64,000 nt of DNA, taken from positions 124,001 through 188,000 of the forward strand of contig JAUYGX010000023.1 in the NCBI GenBank assembly GCA_030690365.1, written 5' to 3'. Position numbers and translations under genes: made by a program. This DNA comes from Bacteroidales bacterium. GTDB taxonomy: Bacteria; Bacteroidota; Bacteroidia; Bacteroidales; F082. The notes under the pieces are model-generated. The model ran no database searches, was not told the DNA's origin, and was given only the letters and a program-made list of their open reading frames with translations. Shown piece by piece: positions 17,730 to 27,803 of this stretch (the stretch's first letter is position 1; the number at the start of each line of letters is the position of its first letter).

Positions 17730-18713
17730 ATGATAAAATTTTTCAGCAAGAGTTACTTTTCACGCTATGCATGGCTGCTTGCCTTGGTTGTTCTTTGCTG
17801 GCTACCACAATTTATCCATCCGGGAAACGTTACAGGCTACCAAAGTTTTATTTTTTCAGGTATTCAATCAGCCCTCAACCAGGTTCCTTATATCAGCGTA
17901 ATACTCACCTTCCTGGTTTATGTTTTCAGCATTTTTTTTATCAACGTCATCTCCATTGAGCACCATATTTCGGGAAAAGTAAACACCCTTCCGATTTTAA
18001 TGTATATCCTGTATACAGCCACCAGTTCAATGTTTTTCGTCAGCAATTCATTCATTTGGATTGGCTTGATTCTGTTGTTCATGCTGCGCTATTGTTTCAG
18101 CCTCTATCAATCCGAAAGCAGCATCAAAAACGCCTTTAATGCAGGATTTTTATTGGGTGTGGCCTCGTATTTTTATCCACCCCTGGTGTATTTGTTTCTT
18201 TTAATCTGGCTCGCATTAATGCTCCATCGGGTAAATACCTGGCGGGCTTATGTTAGCAGTTTACTTGGATTATTGGCACCGCTGGCATTTCTGCTGATCT
18301 GGTTTTTTTTAACAGATCAGTTTATTTCATCCACCACTGCATTGCTTTCCGAACTCGTTCCAGTTTTTATCTTAAAAGTGGATGCATCATGGCCCGAACT
18401 GGTGGTTTTTACACTGATGATTTTACTGGGAGTTATTTTCTCTGTCCAACTGTCATCGTCATTAAGTGAAAAGAGCATCAATCTTCGACGCAACCTGTTT
18501 ATTACACTGTTGTTCTTTTACATCCTCATTGCAATCATCATCTTTTATAACAAAATGACCCTTGCCTGGATGTTGCCCGGAATCCCATTGGCCATCATTA
18601 CAGCACATCAGTTGGTTTTGGTAAAAAAACCCAAGTGGATCAATATTTTTTTAATATTGGTTGTGTTGTTTGTCATTGGTAATCACCTCATGATGTTGTT
18701 GAATGTTAATTAG
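17730..18713 (+). CDS. Polytopic membrane protein, probably DUF6427 family
   Basis: The 327-residue protein is almost entirely hydrophobic, with about nine or ten membrane helices separated by short loops and no recognisable catalytic motif. Its start ([15 protein letters not shown]), length and position in a Bacteroidota purine/cell-envelope neighbourhood suggest the uncharacterised DUF6427 family; this assignment is from memory of the family and needs a profile search. It begins 14 bp after purD and its last 11 bases overlap the start of rnhB, so the two are translationally coupled. Confidence 0.65.
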   Translation: MIKFFSKSYFSRYAWLLALVVLCWLPQFIHPGNVTGYQSFIFSGIQSALNQVPYISVILTFLVYVFSIFFINVISIEHHISGKVNTLPILMYILYTATSSMFFVSNSFIWIGLILLFMLRYCFSLYQSESSIKNAFNAGFLLGVASYFYPPLVYLFLLIWLALMLHRVNTWRAYVSSLLGLLAPLAFLLIWFFLTDQFISSTTALLSELVPVFILKVDASWPELVVFTLMILLGVIFSVQLSSSLSEKSINLRRNLFITLLFFYILIAIIIFYNKMTLAWMLPGIPLAIITAHQLVLVKKPKWINIFLILVVLFVIGNHLMMLLNVN

Positions 18714-19299
18714 TTCCTATTCCGAAAATTTAATTGAGGCCGGATGCGATGAGGCCGGAAGAGGTTGCCTGGCCGGACCTGTTTATGCCGCTGCCGTTAT
18801 CTTACCGCCACACTACCAAAACGAACTGCTGAACGACTCAAAAAAACTCACCGAAAAACAGAGAAATTACCTGCGAGAGGTCATCGAAAATGAAGCCCTG
18901 GCCTATGGGGTAGCCACCTGCTCACCCGAAGAAATAGATGAAATCAACATACTGAACGCCAGTTTTTTGTCGATGCATCGCGCCATCAACAAGCTGACAA
19001 CGATTCCTGAGTTGCTGCTCATCGATGGCAACAGGTTTAATCCATATAAAAAGATAGCACATCATTGTTTAATAAAAGGCGATGCACGGTATTTATCCAT
19101 CGCGGCAGCTTCCATTCTGGCTAAAACCTACCGGGATGAATATATGCAGGAACTACACGGTCAATTTCCACACTATGGATGGAATACTAACAAAGGCTAT
19201 CCCACTATTCAACACAAAATAGCCATCCACAACCATGGGCTTACTCCCCATCACCGCAAAACTTTCAAATCGCAAATTCAATTAAAGATTCAGTTTTAG
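18703..19299 (+). CDS. rnhB: Ribonuclease HII
   Basis: The 198-residue enzyme cleaves the RNA strand of RNA/DNA hybrids and removes single ribonucleotides. The acidic catalytic residues are in the expected places: the DEAGRG motif at 16-21, LLLIDGN in the middle and the [11 protein letters not shown] helix. The start at 18703 overlaps the upstream membrane-protein gene by 11 bases. The coding region is followed by a 125-bp gap before lpxD. Confidence 0.97.
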   Translation: MLISSYSENLIEAGCDEAGRGCLAGPVYAAAVILPPHYQNELLNDSKKLTEKQRNYLREVIENEALAYGVATCSPEEIDEINILNASFLSMHRAINKLTTIPELLLIDGNRFNPYKKIAHHCLIKGDARYLSIAAASILAKTYRDEYMQELHGQFPHYGWNTNKGYPTIQHKIAIHNHGLTPHHRKTFKSQIQLKIQF

Positions 19300-19424
19300 G
19301 CTCTCTTTTCGACAGGATTCAAAATCAAATTTCTGTATATTAATCTGTTTACATGATAGTTAGATTGCCAAAGGACCGTCATTATTCATCCCTTAAAAAT
19401 TAGTATCTTGCGGCAAAAAATCAG

Positions 19425-20441
19425 ATGAAATTCTCAGCACAACAAATCGCAGAAGCCCTGAAAGGCAAAGTGGAGGGAGATCCGTTGGTGGAAGTACATA
19501 ATTTTTCTAAAATTGATGAGGGAATTCAGGGTACTTTGAGCTTTTTAGCCAACCCAAAATATGCTCACTTTATTTATGAAACACCCGCTTCCATTGTTAT
19601 TGTGAACGAAGATTTTATCGCCGATCGTCCCGTTACAACCACGCTGATACGGGTTAAGAACGCCTATGCCTCGTTTGCCGAATTGCTTGATTTATATCAC
19701 CAGACCAAAGGCAAGCGCACCGGCATTTCAACCCAATCGTACATTGCTGCTTCGGCCACCATTGGCCAGAACGTATATATTGGCGAATTTGTTTCGATTG
19801 GAGAAAATGCGGTTGTAGGCGATAATTGCCAGATTCATCCCAATACCACCATTGGGTATAATTGCAAGATCGGAGCTAACACGTTGCTTTACAGTGGTGT
19901 AAAAATTTACGACGATTGCCGGATTGGGGAATCTTGCACCATACATTCAGGTGTAGTGGTTGGATCAGATGGTTTTGGCTTTGCCCCACAGGAAACCAAT
20001 GATTTCAGAAAGGTACCACAATTGGGCAATGTGGTTATTGAGGACATGGTGGAGATTGGTGCCAATACGACCATCGACCGGGCCACTTTGGGTTCTACCA
20101 TTATCCGCAAAGGAGCAAAAATTGATAACCTGATTCAGATTGCACACAATGTGGAGATTGGTGAAAATACTGTGATTGCGGCTCAAACCGGAATTTCGGG
20201 ATCCACCCGGATTGGCCGCAACTGTATGATTGGCGGCCAGGTGGGTATTGTAGGGCACATAAAAATTGCCGACCGGGTGATGATTGCAGCCCAGTCAGGA
20301 ATTGGAAAAAGTATTTTAGAAGAAGGGTCAGTTGTAGAAGGAAGCCCGGCACTTAACATCCGTGAATATCAGCGCTCTTACGTTCATTTCCGACGACTCG
20401 ACCAACTTGTAAAACGGGTAAATCAGTTGGAGCGGAAATAA
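19425..20441 (+). CDS. lpxD: UDP-3-O-(3-hydroxyacyl)glucosamine N-acyltransferase
   Basis: The 338-residue enzyme adds the N-linked hydroxy-acyl chain in lipid A synthesis. Residues 1-100 form the uridine-binding domain, followed by a left-handed beta helix of hexapeptide repeats (for example [20 protein letters not shown]), the catalytic histidine H241 in IAHNVEIG, and a C-terminal helix ([17 protein letters not shown]). Unlike the usual lpxD-lpxC/fabZ-lpxA order in Bacteroidota, no other lpx gene is next to it here, so a second lpxD may exist elsewhere. It converges on the acyl-CoA ligase gene 14 bp away. Confidence 0.96.
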   Translation: MKFSAQQIAEALKGKVEGDPLVEVHNFSKIDEGIQGTLSFLANPKYAHFIYETPASIVIVNEDFIADRPVTTTLIRVKNAYASFAELLDLYHQTKGKRTGISTQSYIAASATIGQNVYIGEFVSIGENAVVGDNCQIHPNTTIGYNCKIGANTLLYSGVKIYDDCRIGESCTIHSGVVVGSDGFGFAPQETNDFRKVPQLGNVVIEDMVEIGANTTIDRATLGSTIIRKGAKIDNLIQIAHNVEIGENTVIAAQTGISGSTRIGRNCMIGGQVGIVGHIKIADRVMIAAQSGIGKSILEEGSVVEGSPALNIREYQRSYVHFRRLDQLVKRVNQLERK

Positions 20442-20455
20442 TTCCGCCTGCATCC

Positions 20456-22219
20456 TTACACGAAAAGTTTATCAATCAGTTCCGAATAGCGTTTGTGAAT
20501 GAGGCTGCGTTTTAGTTTCAAATTGGCTGTAATTTCACCCGAATCGATGGTCCATTCGTGATCGATGAGCTCAAATTTCTTGATTTTCTCAGTGTCACCA
20601 AATTGCTTGTTAAAGCAATCTATTTCGCGTTTAAAACGTTCCTTAACCACTTTTTCATTGATCATTTCCGAGGCACTTGTCCAGGGTATTTCTTTAATTT
20701 TACACCAGGTACGCAAGTGTTCAAAGTCAGGGACGATAAGTGCTGCGGCAAATTTTTGGTTTTCGCCCACCACCATAATCTGATCAAAAAAAGGCGATTC
20801 CTTTATTTTATTTTCAAGCAAAACGGGTGAAATATATTTGCCCATCGAAGTTTTAAAAATCTCTTTCACGCGGCCGGTAATCCTCAGCAGCCCCTGCTCG
20901 TCCAGCATCCCCACATCTCCTGTATGAAGCCATCCATCAATGATGGTAGAGGCTGTCATCTCAACATCTTTGAAGTATCCAGTCATCACATTTGGCCCTT
21001 TTACCAGGATTTCGCCGTCCTCGCTAATTTTAACCTCCACATTTTTTAAGGGCGGTCCAACAGTTCCAATTTTACGCTGTCCGGCAATAAAGGTATTCAC
21101 CGCAATTACGGGCGACGACTCCGTCATTCCATAACCCTCAATTACATTGATGCCTGCCGCATTGTAGATGCGGGCCAACCGGGGTTGCAAAGCAGCACCA
21201 CCCGACACAATACAAATCATTTCGCCACCGAAGGCAGCCCTCCATTTGCTAAAAACCAGCTTATTCATCAAGCGAAGTTTGGCATTGTACACAATCCGCT
21301 GTGGCTGATCGAATTCATATTTCAAACCCAGATTTACCGCATAAAAGAAGATTTGTTTTTTTATTCCTTTCAAATGCCGTCCTTTGGCCAGAATTTTGTC
21401 GTACACCTTTTCGAGCAAACGCGGAACCGTGGTCATAATGTGGGGTTTTACTTCCTGGATATTGTCCACAATGGTGGCCATATTTTCGGCATAGTAAATA
21501 GAAACACCCTTATAATGAAGCACATAATTCACCATCCGCTCGTACACGTGGCACAAAGGCAAATAACTCAATCCGCGTGAAGTTTGGTCCACCGGGAAGA
21601 TCCCTTCAGAAGCCTTTACATTGCTCAACACATTGTTGTGCGACAGCATCACCCCTTTTGGAAACCCCGTAGTTCCTGAAGTATAAATCAGTGTGGCCAC
21701 ATCATCCGGCAAAATGGCCTGTTTGGCTTTTTCAAGAAAATCAGGTGATTCATGCTGCTTTCCCAGTTCAATGATATCGGCCAACTGTTTATAACCATCC
21801 ACGGGTTTAAAAGTATAAACCTGCTGAACATGTCCAATTTCGGGCAAAATATGTTCAATCTTTCTCAACAGCTCTTTACCGGCGATAAACACAATTTTCA
21901 CTCCTGCATGACGCAGAATATACTTGTAATCCTCCTCGCTGATGGTGGGATAGATGGGAACATGAATGGCTCCGATCTGCATGATGGCCATATCGATAAA
22001 ATTCCATTCGGGACGGTTATTGGATATGGTGGCAATGGTATCGCCTTTCTTAATCCCCAGTTGATTTAATCCATAGCTGATGTCATCGGCATAACTCCTG
22101 TATTGAGCCAGGCTGTATTTTACCCACTGGCCATTTTCTTTGCCGGCAAGGACGTCGTCTTTGGGATTAAATGAATGCTCGTAATGGGTAAGTAGATCAA
22201 AAATTCTGGTTACTTCCAT
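20456..22219 (-). CDS. Long-chain-fatty-acid--CoA ligase (AMP-forming)
   Basis: The protein (587 residues from ATG 22219; a TTG two codons earlier is less likely) is an adenylate-forming enzyme. It has the nucleotide motif YTSGTTGFPKGVMLSH, the segment GYGMTESSPV, WLHTGDVG and a C-terminal domain with a terminal Lys-rich region. The DIIKTSMGKY-like stretch (EIFKTSMGKYISP) lacks signs of inactivation. It activates fatty acids with CoA at the inner face of the membrane, for membrane lipid recycling or degradation. It stands alone, with a clear promoter upstream. Confidence 0.93.
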   Translation of the reverse strand: MEVTRIFDLLTHYEHSFNPKDDVLAGKENGQWVKYSLAQYRSYADDISYGLNQLGIKKGDTIATISNNRPEWNFIDMAIMQIGAIHVPIYPTISEEDYKYILRHAGVKIVFIAGKELLRKIEHILPEIGHVQQVYTFKPVDGYKQLADIIELGKQHESPDFLEKAKQAILPDDVATLIYTSGTTGFPKGVMLSHNNVLSNVKASEGIFPVDQTSRGLSYLPLCHVYERMVNYVLHYKGVSIYYAENMATIVDNIQEVKPHIMTTVPRLLEKVYDKILAKGRHLKGIKKQIFFYAVNLGLKYEFDQPQRIVYNAKLRLMNKLVFSKWRAAFGGEMICIVSGGAALQPRLARIYNAAGINVIEGYGMTESSPVIAVNTFIAGQRKIGTVGPPLKNVEVKISEDGEILVKGPNVMTGYFKDVEMTASTIIDGWLHTGDVGMLDEQGLLRITGRVKEIFKTSMGKYISPVLLENKIKESPFFDQIMVVGENQKFAAALIVPDFEHLRTWCKIKEIPWTSASEMINEKVVKERFKREIDCFNKQFGDTEKIKKFELIDHEWTIDSGEITANLKLKRSLIHKRYSELIDKLFV

Positions 22220-22247
22220 TATCAATATATTTTAGTTTTGGTGGCTG

Positions 22248-22279
22248 CAAATGTAAATATAAAATAACCATCGGGACAA
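22248..22279 (-). promoter_or_regulatory. Promoter of the acyl-CoA ligase gene
   Basis: On the minus strand a TTG at 22279-22277 is followed by 21 bp and a perfect -7 box TACATTTG (22255-22248). Transcription would begin near 22241, about 22 nt before the ATG at 22219. Confidence 0.55.
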
Positions 22280-22310
22280 CAACTTATTAACAACTCATGC
22301 CCGGGCGGGT

Positions 22311-23072
22311 TTAGCTTTTCCTGTTCAGGACGGTGGCACTTGCCTGAGCAGTTGGCATAATCACCATATCATTGATGTTTACATGTGAAGGCAGAGAAGT
22401 TACATACACTACAGCATCGGCAATATCTTCAGCAAGCAGTGGGTGGAAACCCTTGTAAACACCAGCCGCACGTTCGGCATCGCCACGAAAACGAACCATC
22501 GAAAATTCGGTTTCAACGGCTCCGGGGGCTATTTGAGTGACTTTAATTCCATGCTCAACCGTATCCATTCTGATTCCTTTTGTCAACGCATCCACCGCAA
22601 ATTTTGTGGCGCAGTACACATTGCCATTGGGATACACCTCACGCCCCGCAACAGAACCTATGTTAATCACATGTCCTTTACCACGGGCGATCATGCCCGG
22701 CAAAATGGTCCTGCTTACATATAACAAGCCTTTTACATTGGTGTCGATCATGCGTTCCCAATCGTCTACCACTCCGGTTTGAACAGGACTCAGACCGGCA
22801 GCCAACCCTGCATTGTTTACCAGAATATCAATGGTTTTCCAATCCTCAGGTAACGAAGTAAAAACCTGTTGCACTTCTTGCAAATTCCTGACATCAAAGC
22901 TCAAAGAATGGACCTCAACACCAAACTCTTTACGAAGTTCTTCTGCTAATTTTTTTAGTCGCTCCTCTCTCCTTCCGGTGATGATAATGGAATGGTTGTT
23001 GGCAGCAAATTTCCTGGCGCAGGCTTCACCAATGCCGCTGGTGGCCCCGGTAATAAATACAATAGAATTCAT
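22311..23072 (-). CDS. Short-chain dehydrogenase/reductase (YdfG-like)
   Basis: The 253-residue cytoplasmic Rossmann enzyme has the cofactor motif TGATSGIG at the N-terminus, NNAG in the middle and the catalytic YxxxK in YCATKFAVDALTKG, with the catalytic serine in INIGSVAGRE. An Arg-rich segment after the second strand (TGRREERLKKL) favours NADP(H). The overall sequence is closest in character to YdfG-type 3-hydroxy acid dehydrogenases, but the substrate cannot be assigned from sequence. It follows the TonB-dependent receptor gene by 69 bp on the same strand and may be read through from it. Confidence 0.9.
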   Translation of the reverse strand: MNSIVFITGATSGIGEACARKFAANNHSIIITGRREERLKKLAEELRKEFGVEVHSLSFDVRNLQEVQQVFTSLPEDWKTIDILVNNAGLAAGLSPVQTGVVDDWERMIDTNVKGLLYVSRTILPGMIARGKGHVINIGSVAGREVYPNGNVYCATKFAVDALTKGIRMDTVEHGIKVTQIAPGAVETEFSMVRFRGDAERAAGVYKGFHPLLAEDIADAVVYVTSLPSHVNINDMVIMPTAQASATVLNRKS

Positions 23073-23141
23073 AAAGGTATATTTTAATCAAAAAAAAAAG
23101 GGAAAGTACAAAAAAAGGGAAATCGTACAGAAGATTTCAAC

Positions 23142-25148
23142 CTATTTAGATAATGGAAAATCGATGCTTGTTCTCAAACCCGCGATAATCCAGAGGCCGG
23201 GTTGAGGCACATTTCCATAATCGACTGTTTTTTCATTCAGCAAATTCCGACAGGTCAGCGAAAGGTCCAACCGCTTTATCTGATAATTAACTCGCAGATT
23301 TACCCTATGAACCGGTTGATAACGAACCACTTCACCCGAAGTAAAATCGACGTAAGAACCATTGCGTTGCTGAAAATTAAACATCCATGAAAACCGGAGA
23401 TTTTTAACAAATACCCGATGGGTCAGGTTAAAAGCCAGGTTATGATCCAGATAATCCAATGCATACAACGACAGATACTGACCTGAAGATTTATTGGATT
23501 TCAGGAATGTGTAATTTAACCCAACCGATTGAACAAAAGCACTTTTGACCTCTTTGGCAAAATACTGCATGGAACAACTGATGCCATTGGTTTTTAGTGA
23601 AGTTAAATTCATACTGTGCCATTTCATCTCAGGGTTTTCCTTTACCCAATCAATCAGATGTTTTCCGTCACGGTGAAAAACCGATCCTGTTACAGTTAAG
23701 CGGTTTAGAAATAATTTAGCACCCAATTCATAGGTGGTGGCCGATTCCGGTTTCAAATCAGGATTACTCACCTGATCGGGCCCCTGATAGTACAAATCGG
23801 TAAAGGTGGGCATTCTTATCGACTGGTTTACAGATCCATACACCTTTAAATTGTCTAAAACAAAATAACCCACATCCACTCCCGGTGAAAAATGCAAGCC
23901 ATAGTCGCTGTTGTAAAATGCAGCAAGTCCTCCGGCGATCGAAAACCGGCCATTGATATAGTTTTGATTTAAGTAAAAAGTTATATTTTCCCTGTTTTTG
24001 GCGTGGTTGTACCATGCATCACCGGATGGGGCATAAATAGTGTCCAACATCATATCGCCCAGCACGTTGCTGATAATGGCCTCATAACTGGCGGTTATCC
24101 CCAGATTTGTGTTTCCGGCAACCGTTTTAAAACCCAGGCCGGCATTCATCGAAACCACATCGGTTCGATGGTAGTTGTGTCCTTGGTAAGGATAAATTCC
24201 ACCGGCTGTAGGAAATCCGGCTGTATCACTTCCGTTAATGTATACATCTCCTTGTTTTTGATACCAGAGCTTATCTTCGCGAAAAAGTTCAAAACGATCG
24301 TAAAGTCTTCGCCAGGAGGCCGATAACCTGACAGGCAGCTTGGTGCCTTTTTCAAGAGATACAGAAGCCAGACTACTCTTGATTTGCTCATATTGATCGG
24401 GATATTTGGCTGTATAAAAACTATTGGCACCAAAACCCTTATTCAGATATCCCACATAAATCCTTACCAATCCATCCTTCAATTTCAGGGTACTTTCGTT
24501 GCTGACCTGGTTCATCGAAAAATCAGTATTTCGCATATATCCATCCGATTGATGGTGTCCAAAAGAGGTAGTGTTGACCCATTTTCCGATTTTGAACGAT
24601 CCGGAAACATCCGCAAAAAACAATCCGTGCTGGCCACCCGAAACGTCCAGGCTTAACTGGTTCTTCAGGGGTTGCCGGGTAATGATATTGATCCCTCCGG
24701 AGAAAGCATTTGGGCCAAACCACCGCGAACCGGGACCATCGAGAATTTCTATCTTCTCAATGTTCGACAGCATAACAGCCTGATTCAGATTGTGATGCCC
24801 GGTCTGAGGATCGTTTAAGGCAATTCCATTCACCATGATCAGGTTTTGGTCCATACCGCCTCCCCTGATGCTCACATCAGATTGCACCCCCAACGTACCT
24901 CGTTCGCGCACATCCAAACCACCACAATAGCGCAAAACCTCATCCAGACTATATACGGGAGCGGCCTCCAAATCCTTGGCGGTAATCACCTGAATACTGC
25001 GGGAAACCTGCTTAAACAACATGGGATTTGCGGCTGAATTGATTTCAATCTCAGCCAGCGGAATGGTATCGCTTTGTCCTAAAACCACTTTTTGAAATAG
25101 TGTAAGCAACACTATACCAATAATATATATAGATAAACGTAATTTCAT
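23142..25148 (-). CDS. TonB-dependent outer-membrane receptor (BtuB/siderophore-like)
   Basis: The 668-residue protein has a signal peptide, an N-terminal plug domain (about 45-150, with DVSIRGGGMDQNLIMVNG and GGINIITR) and a 22-stranded barrel ending in the aromatic strand IIAGLRTSIDF. It lacks the long N-terminal carboxypeptidase-like extension of SusC proteins, so it belongs to the vitamin B12/siderophore-type receptors. The ligand is not evident: no cobalamin riboswitch fits in the short leader and no transport genes are adjacent. The plug's TonB-box is not obvious. Confidence 0.9.
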   Translation of the reverse strand: MKLRLSIYIIGIVLLTLFQKVVLGQSDTIPLAEIEINSAANPMLFKQVSRSIQVITAKDLEAAPVYSLDEVLRYCGGLDVRERGTLGVQSDVSIRGGGMDQNLIMVNGIALNDPQTGHHNLNQAVMLSNIEKIEILDGPGSRWFGPNAFSGGINIITRQPLKNQLSLDVSGGQHGLFFADVSGSFKIGKWVNTTSFGHHQSDGYMRNTDFSMNQVSNESTLKLKDGLVRIYVGYLNKGFGANSFYTAKYPDQYEQIKSSLASVSLEKGTKLPVRLSASWRRLYDRFELFREDKLWYQKQGDVYINGSDTAGFPTAGGIYPYQGHNYHRTDVVSMNAGLGFKTVAGNTNLGITASYEAIISNVLGDMMLDTIYAPSGDAWYNHAKNRENITFYLNQNYINGRFSIAGGLAAFYNSDYGLHFSPGVDVGYFVLDNLKVYGSVNQSIRMPTFTDLYYQGPDQVSNPDLKPESATTYELGAKLFLNRLTVTGSVFHRDGKHLIDWVKENPEMKWHSMNLTSLKTNGISCSMQYFAKEVKSAFVQSVGLNYTFLKSNKSSGQYLSLYALDYLDHNLAFNLTHRVFVKNLRFSWMFNFQQRNGSYVDFTSGEVVRYQPVHRVNLRVNYQIKRLDLSLTCRNLLNEKTVDYGNVPQPGLWIIAGLRTSIDFPLSK

Positions 25149-25168
25149 ATGCTTATTTTAAAAATGGG

Positions 25169-25176
25169 CAAATGTA
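25169..25176 (-). promoter_or_regulatory. -7 promoter box of the TonB-dependent receptor gene
   Basis: The minus-strand sequence TACATTTG fits TAnnTTTG exactly and would start transcription near 25162, leaving a leader of only about 14 nt before the ATG at 25148. No TTG lies at the standard -33 spacing. The short leader rules out a riboswitch. Confidence 0.45.
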
Positions 25177-25264
25177 GCCAAACCATACATCAAAACGGTC
25201 CGCCGCGCGCCAAACGTTTAATATATCACAAAATAAATTTCGGGTTGAACGATAATCCCCTGAC

Positions 25265-26071
25265 CTATAACTTCCAGCTATAAACCATAAAATTTTTTGG
25301 AAGTTGATTTAATACCAGGGGTTTTTCTGACAGTGCATACATCGCCGATCCACTTCCTGAGAGGGAAGCGTAAACAGCCCCTGCCTGGTACAATTGAACA
25401 ATTGTTGTTTCGATTACCGGGTGCATGAAAATGGCCACCGACTGAAAATCGTTTATCAGGGAATTTTTCCATTTTACTGGAGGCTGCTCCAGAATTTTGG
25501 AAATGGAAATCTCTGGAAAACGGGGCACAATCTGCTGAAAAGCTTTGGCCGTGGAAATAAATATCTGTGGAAAAACCAGGGTAAGGTGATAGCCCGCCAG
25601 TGATAATGGTATCTGTGTCAATACCTCTCCTCTTCCACTACCAATGGCCGGCCGGTTTACAATAAAAAAAGGACAATCGCTGCCCAAAGTAACCGACAGT
25701 TGCTCCATTTCGGCATTGTTTAGCTTTAGAGCGAACAGGTCGTTCAATCCCTTCATAAAAAAAGCAGCATCAGCAGATCCCCCACCCAATCCGGCACCTG
25801 TTGGAATCGCCTTAAGCAAAGCCACCTTTACAGGCGGAACATGAAAGGTGTCGTGCATTAATTGCCAGACTTTTGTGAGAATATTATCCTCAACCGCAAC
25901 ATCTATCTGATTACCGAAAACTGCCAGATGAAAATGGGTACTTTCCACAAATTCAAGCACATCGCAAAAAGGGATGGGATAAAAACAAGTTTCAATATGG
26001 TGAAATCCATCGGACCGCTTTTCGGTAACGGCCAATCCCAGATTTATCTTTGCATTTGGATAACAAATCAT
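25265..26071 (-). CDS. ispE: 4-diphosphocytidyl-2-C-methyl-D-erythritol kinase
   Basis: The 268-residue GHMP kinase phosphorylates the 2-hydroxyl of CDP-methylerythritol in the MEP isoprenoid pathway. It begins with the family's PNAKINLGL motif and has the ATP-binding loop PTGAGLGGGSADAA and the C-terminal motif LSGSGSAMYAL. The ATG at 26071 is used because the 15 in-frame codons upstream overlap a promoter -7 box and do not resemble the family's start. It is a single gene, facing away from the GH3-family gene. The MEP pathway feeds the polyprenyl side chain of menaquinone, whose genes are further along this window. Confidence 0.95.
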   Translation of the reverse strand: MICYPNAKINLGLAVTEKRSDGFHHIETCFYPIPFCDVLEFVESTHFHLAVFGNQIDVAVEDNILTKVWQLMHDTFHVPPVKVALLKAIPTGAGLGGGSADAAFFMKGLNDLFALKLNNAEMEQLSVTLGSDCPFFIVNRPAIGSGRGEVLTQIPLSLAGYHLTLVFPQIFISTAKAFQQIVPRFPEISISKILEQPPVKWKNSLINDFQSVAIFMHPVIETTIVQLYQAGAVYASLSGSGSAMYALSEKPLVLNQLPKNFMVYSWKL

Positions 26072-26085
26072 CCTGTTGTTTTGAA

Positions 26086-26116
26086 CAAAAATAAGTCTTC
26101 CATCGTAAACCACCAA
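26086..26116 (-). promoter_or_regulatory. Promoter of ispE (TTG - 20 bp - TATTTTTG)
   Basis: On the minus strand TTG (26116-26114), a 20-bp spacer and the perfect -7 box TATTTTTG (26093-26086) form a good promoter. Transcription would start near 26079, eight bases before the ATG at 26071. This is the main evidence for choosing that start codon. Confidence 0.55.
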
Positions 26117-26165
26117 TACAATTGAAAAATTTACTGCCGGTGCTGGATTGTTGGCTAAAACTTTC

Positions 26166-26173
26166 TAATTTTG
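26166..26173 (+). promoter_or_regulatory. -7 promoter box of the GH3-family gene (TAATTTTG)
   Basis: A perfect TAnnTTTG box lies 29 bases before the ATG at 26203, in the 131-bp space divergent from ispE. No TTG is found at exactly 19-21 bp upstream. Confidence 0.45.
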
Positions 26174-26202
26174 AAAGCGCATTTTAAACCGAAATATCAG
26201 CA

Positions 26203-27708
26203 ATGATCATACTTGATTCTGTATTAAACTGGTGGATAAAAAAAAGAATTCATCAAATTGAACTCTTCGTCAGATACCCACATGATGTTCAGGGTGAACT
26301 GTTTAAAAAGCTCATCGCTATGGCCCGCGACACCGAATGGGGGAAAAAGTATGATTACAAATCCATTGAAAACGCCGATGAATATCGCCAACGGGTTCCT
26401 CTGAGTTCATACGAGGATTTAAAACCATCTATCGACAGGATGCGCAAAGGAGAACAGAATATTCTTTGGCCGGAAGACATTACCTGGTTTGCTAAATCGT
26501 CGGGAACCACCAGCAACAAAAGCAAATTTATTCCGGTTAGCCCTTCTGCACTAGAAGAATGTCATTATAAAGGTGGAAAAGATTTATTGGCCATTTACCT
26601 GAACTTATATCCTGATTCGGGTTTTTTTGAAGGCAAAAGCCTGGTGATGGGAGGAAGCCGAAACATCACCGAAATCAGCAATATTGAATATATAGAAGGC
26701 GACCTTTCGGCTATTCTGATGCACAATTTACCCATGTGGGCACAATACAAACGCACGCCTTCGCTGAGTATAGCGCTGATGGATGAATGGGAAAACAAAC
26801 TGGAGTTGATGGCCGAATCGACCATCGACCATGATGTAACCAGTATTTCCGGTGTCCCGAGCTGGATGTTAGTCCTGTTAAGAAAAATCCTGAAAAAATC
26901 GGGGAAGGATGATTTAAGCGAGGTATGGCCAAACCTGGAGGTTTTTTTCCACGGAGGGGTTAATTTCGAACCCTACCGCACCCAGTTCGAGCACATGATT
27001 TCATCACCAAAAATGGTGTATTCTGACAATTACAATGCTTCTGAGGGATTTTTTGCGATTCAGGATCAACGCAATAGCAACGAACTATTGCTGATGCTGG
27101 ATTATGGAATCTGGTACGAATTTCTGCCTGTTGCCGAATTGATGAATGGAAACGATAAAACACTGCTCCTTCACGAGGTTAAACCAGGGGTAAATTATGC
27201 TATCATCATCAGCACCAATGCGGGCTTATGGCGGTATATGATAGGCGACACCATTATGTTTACCAATACCGACCCATACAGAATCAGAATTACAGGCCGT
27301 GTGAAAAATTTCATAAACGCAGTGGGCGAAGAGCTTATCATCGACAATGCAGAAAAAGCGCTCATCACAGCGTGTACCAAAACAGGAGCTCTCGTTAGCG
27401 AATATACCGCAGGTCCGCTTTTCAAAGATAATTCGGTAGCACATCAATGGCTTGTTGAATTTGAAACCCCTCCATCAGACATGGAATTTTTCCAGGAAAC
27501 ATTCGACAATGCACTTAAATCGCTTAACTCTGATTATGAGGCCAAACGCTACCACAGTCTGGTACTCAAGCCACCGATAATAGAGGTAATGCCAGTTGGC
27601 ACCTTCTATAACTGGATGAAAAACAGAAATAAACTGGGAGGGCAGAACAAAGTGCCCCGACTGGCCAACGACCGAAAATACCTGGACGAAATACTTCAAC
27701 TTCTGTAG
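26203..27708 (+). CDS. GH3 auxin-responsive-promoter-family adenylating enzyme
   Basis: The 501-residue protein belongs to the GH3 acyl-acid amido synthetase family, known in plants for conjugating amino acids to hormones and widespread in Bacteroidota with unknown substrate. The ATP-binding motif SSGTTSNKSKFIPVS is at about residues 99-113. The YNASEGFFAIQD motif and the LWRYMIGDTIMFT segment are also present, as is the C-terminal RIT-GRVKNFINAVGEEL. All three nucleotide-binding motifs look intact, so it is probably an active adenylate-forming enzyme. It has its own promoter and stands between ispE (divergent) and a nucleoside kinase gene. The acid substrate cannot be inferred from the neighbours. 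Confidence 0.88.
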   Translation: MIILDSVLNWWIKKRIHQIELFVRYPHDVQGELFKKLIAMARDTEWGKKYDYKSIENADEYRQRVPLSSYEDLKPSIDRMRKGEQNILWPEDITWFAKSSGTTSNKSKFIPVSPSALEECHYKGGKDLLAIYLNLYPDSGFFEGKSLVMGGSRNITEISNIEYIEGDLSAILMHNLPMWAQYKRTPSLSIALMDEWENKLELMAESTIDHDVTSISGVPSWMLVLLRKILKKSGKDDLSEVWPNLEVFFHGGVNFEPYRTQFEHMISSPKMVYSDNYNASEGFFAIQDQRNSNELLLMLDYGIWYEFLPVAELMNGNDKTLLLHEVKPGVNYAIIISTNAGLWRYMIGDTIMFTNTDPYRIRITGRVKNFINAVGEELIIDNAEKALITACTKTGALVSEYTAGPLFKDNSVAHQWLVEFETPPSDMEFFQETFDNALKSLNSDYEAKRYHSLVLKPPIIEVMPVGTFYNWMKNRNKLGGQNKVPRLANDRKYLDEILQLL

Positions 27709-27778
27709 TTTACTTACAGCTTTAGTCCAACATTTTATTTTCAGGAAAAGAATAGAAACCTGATTTGAACATTTTTTC

Positions 27779-27786
27779 TACATTCG
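27779..27786 (+). promoter_or_regulatory. Possible -7 box (TACATTCG) of the deoxynucleoside kinase gene
   Basis: TACATTCG matches TAnnTTTG at seven of eight positions and lies 18 bases before the ATG at 27804. A TTG-initiated longer reading frame (from 27765) would contain this box, which supports the shorter start. Confidence 0.3.
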
Positions 27787-27803
27787 TAAAAAATTATACA
27801 CAC

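Noticed and set aside
20432-20447. Hairpin GCGGAA-ATAA-TTCCGC between lpxD and the acyl-CoA ligase gene as a terminator
   Set aside because: Perfect 6-bp stem around the lpxD stop codon but no T-tract on either strand.
25149-25264. Cobalamin riboswitch before the TonB-dependent receptor
   Set aside because: The promoter box is only about 20 bases from the start codon and no conserved B12-box sequence is seen, so there is no room or motif.
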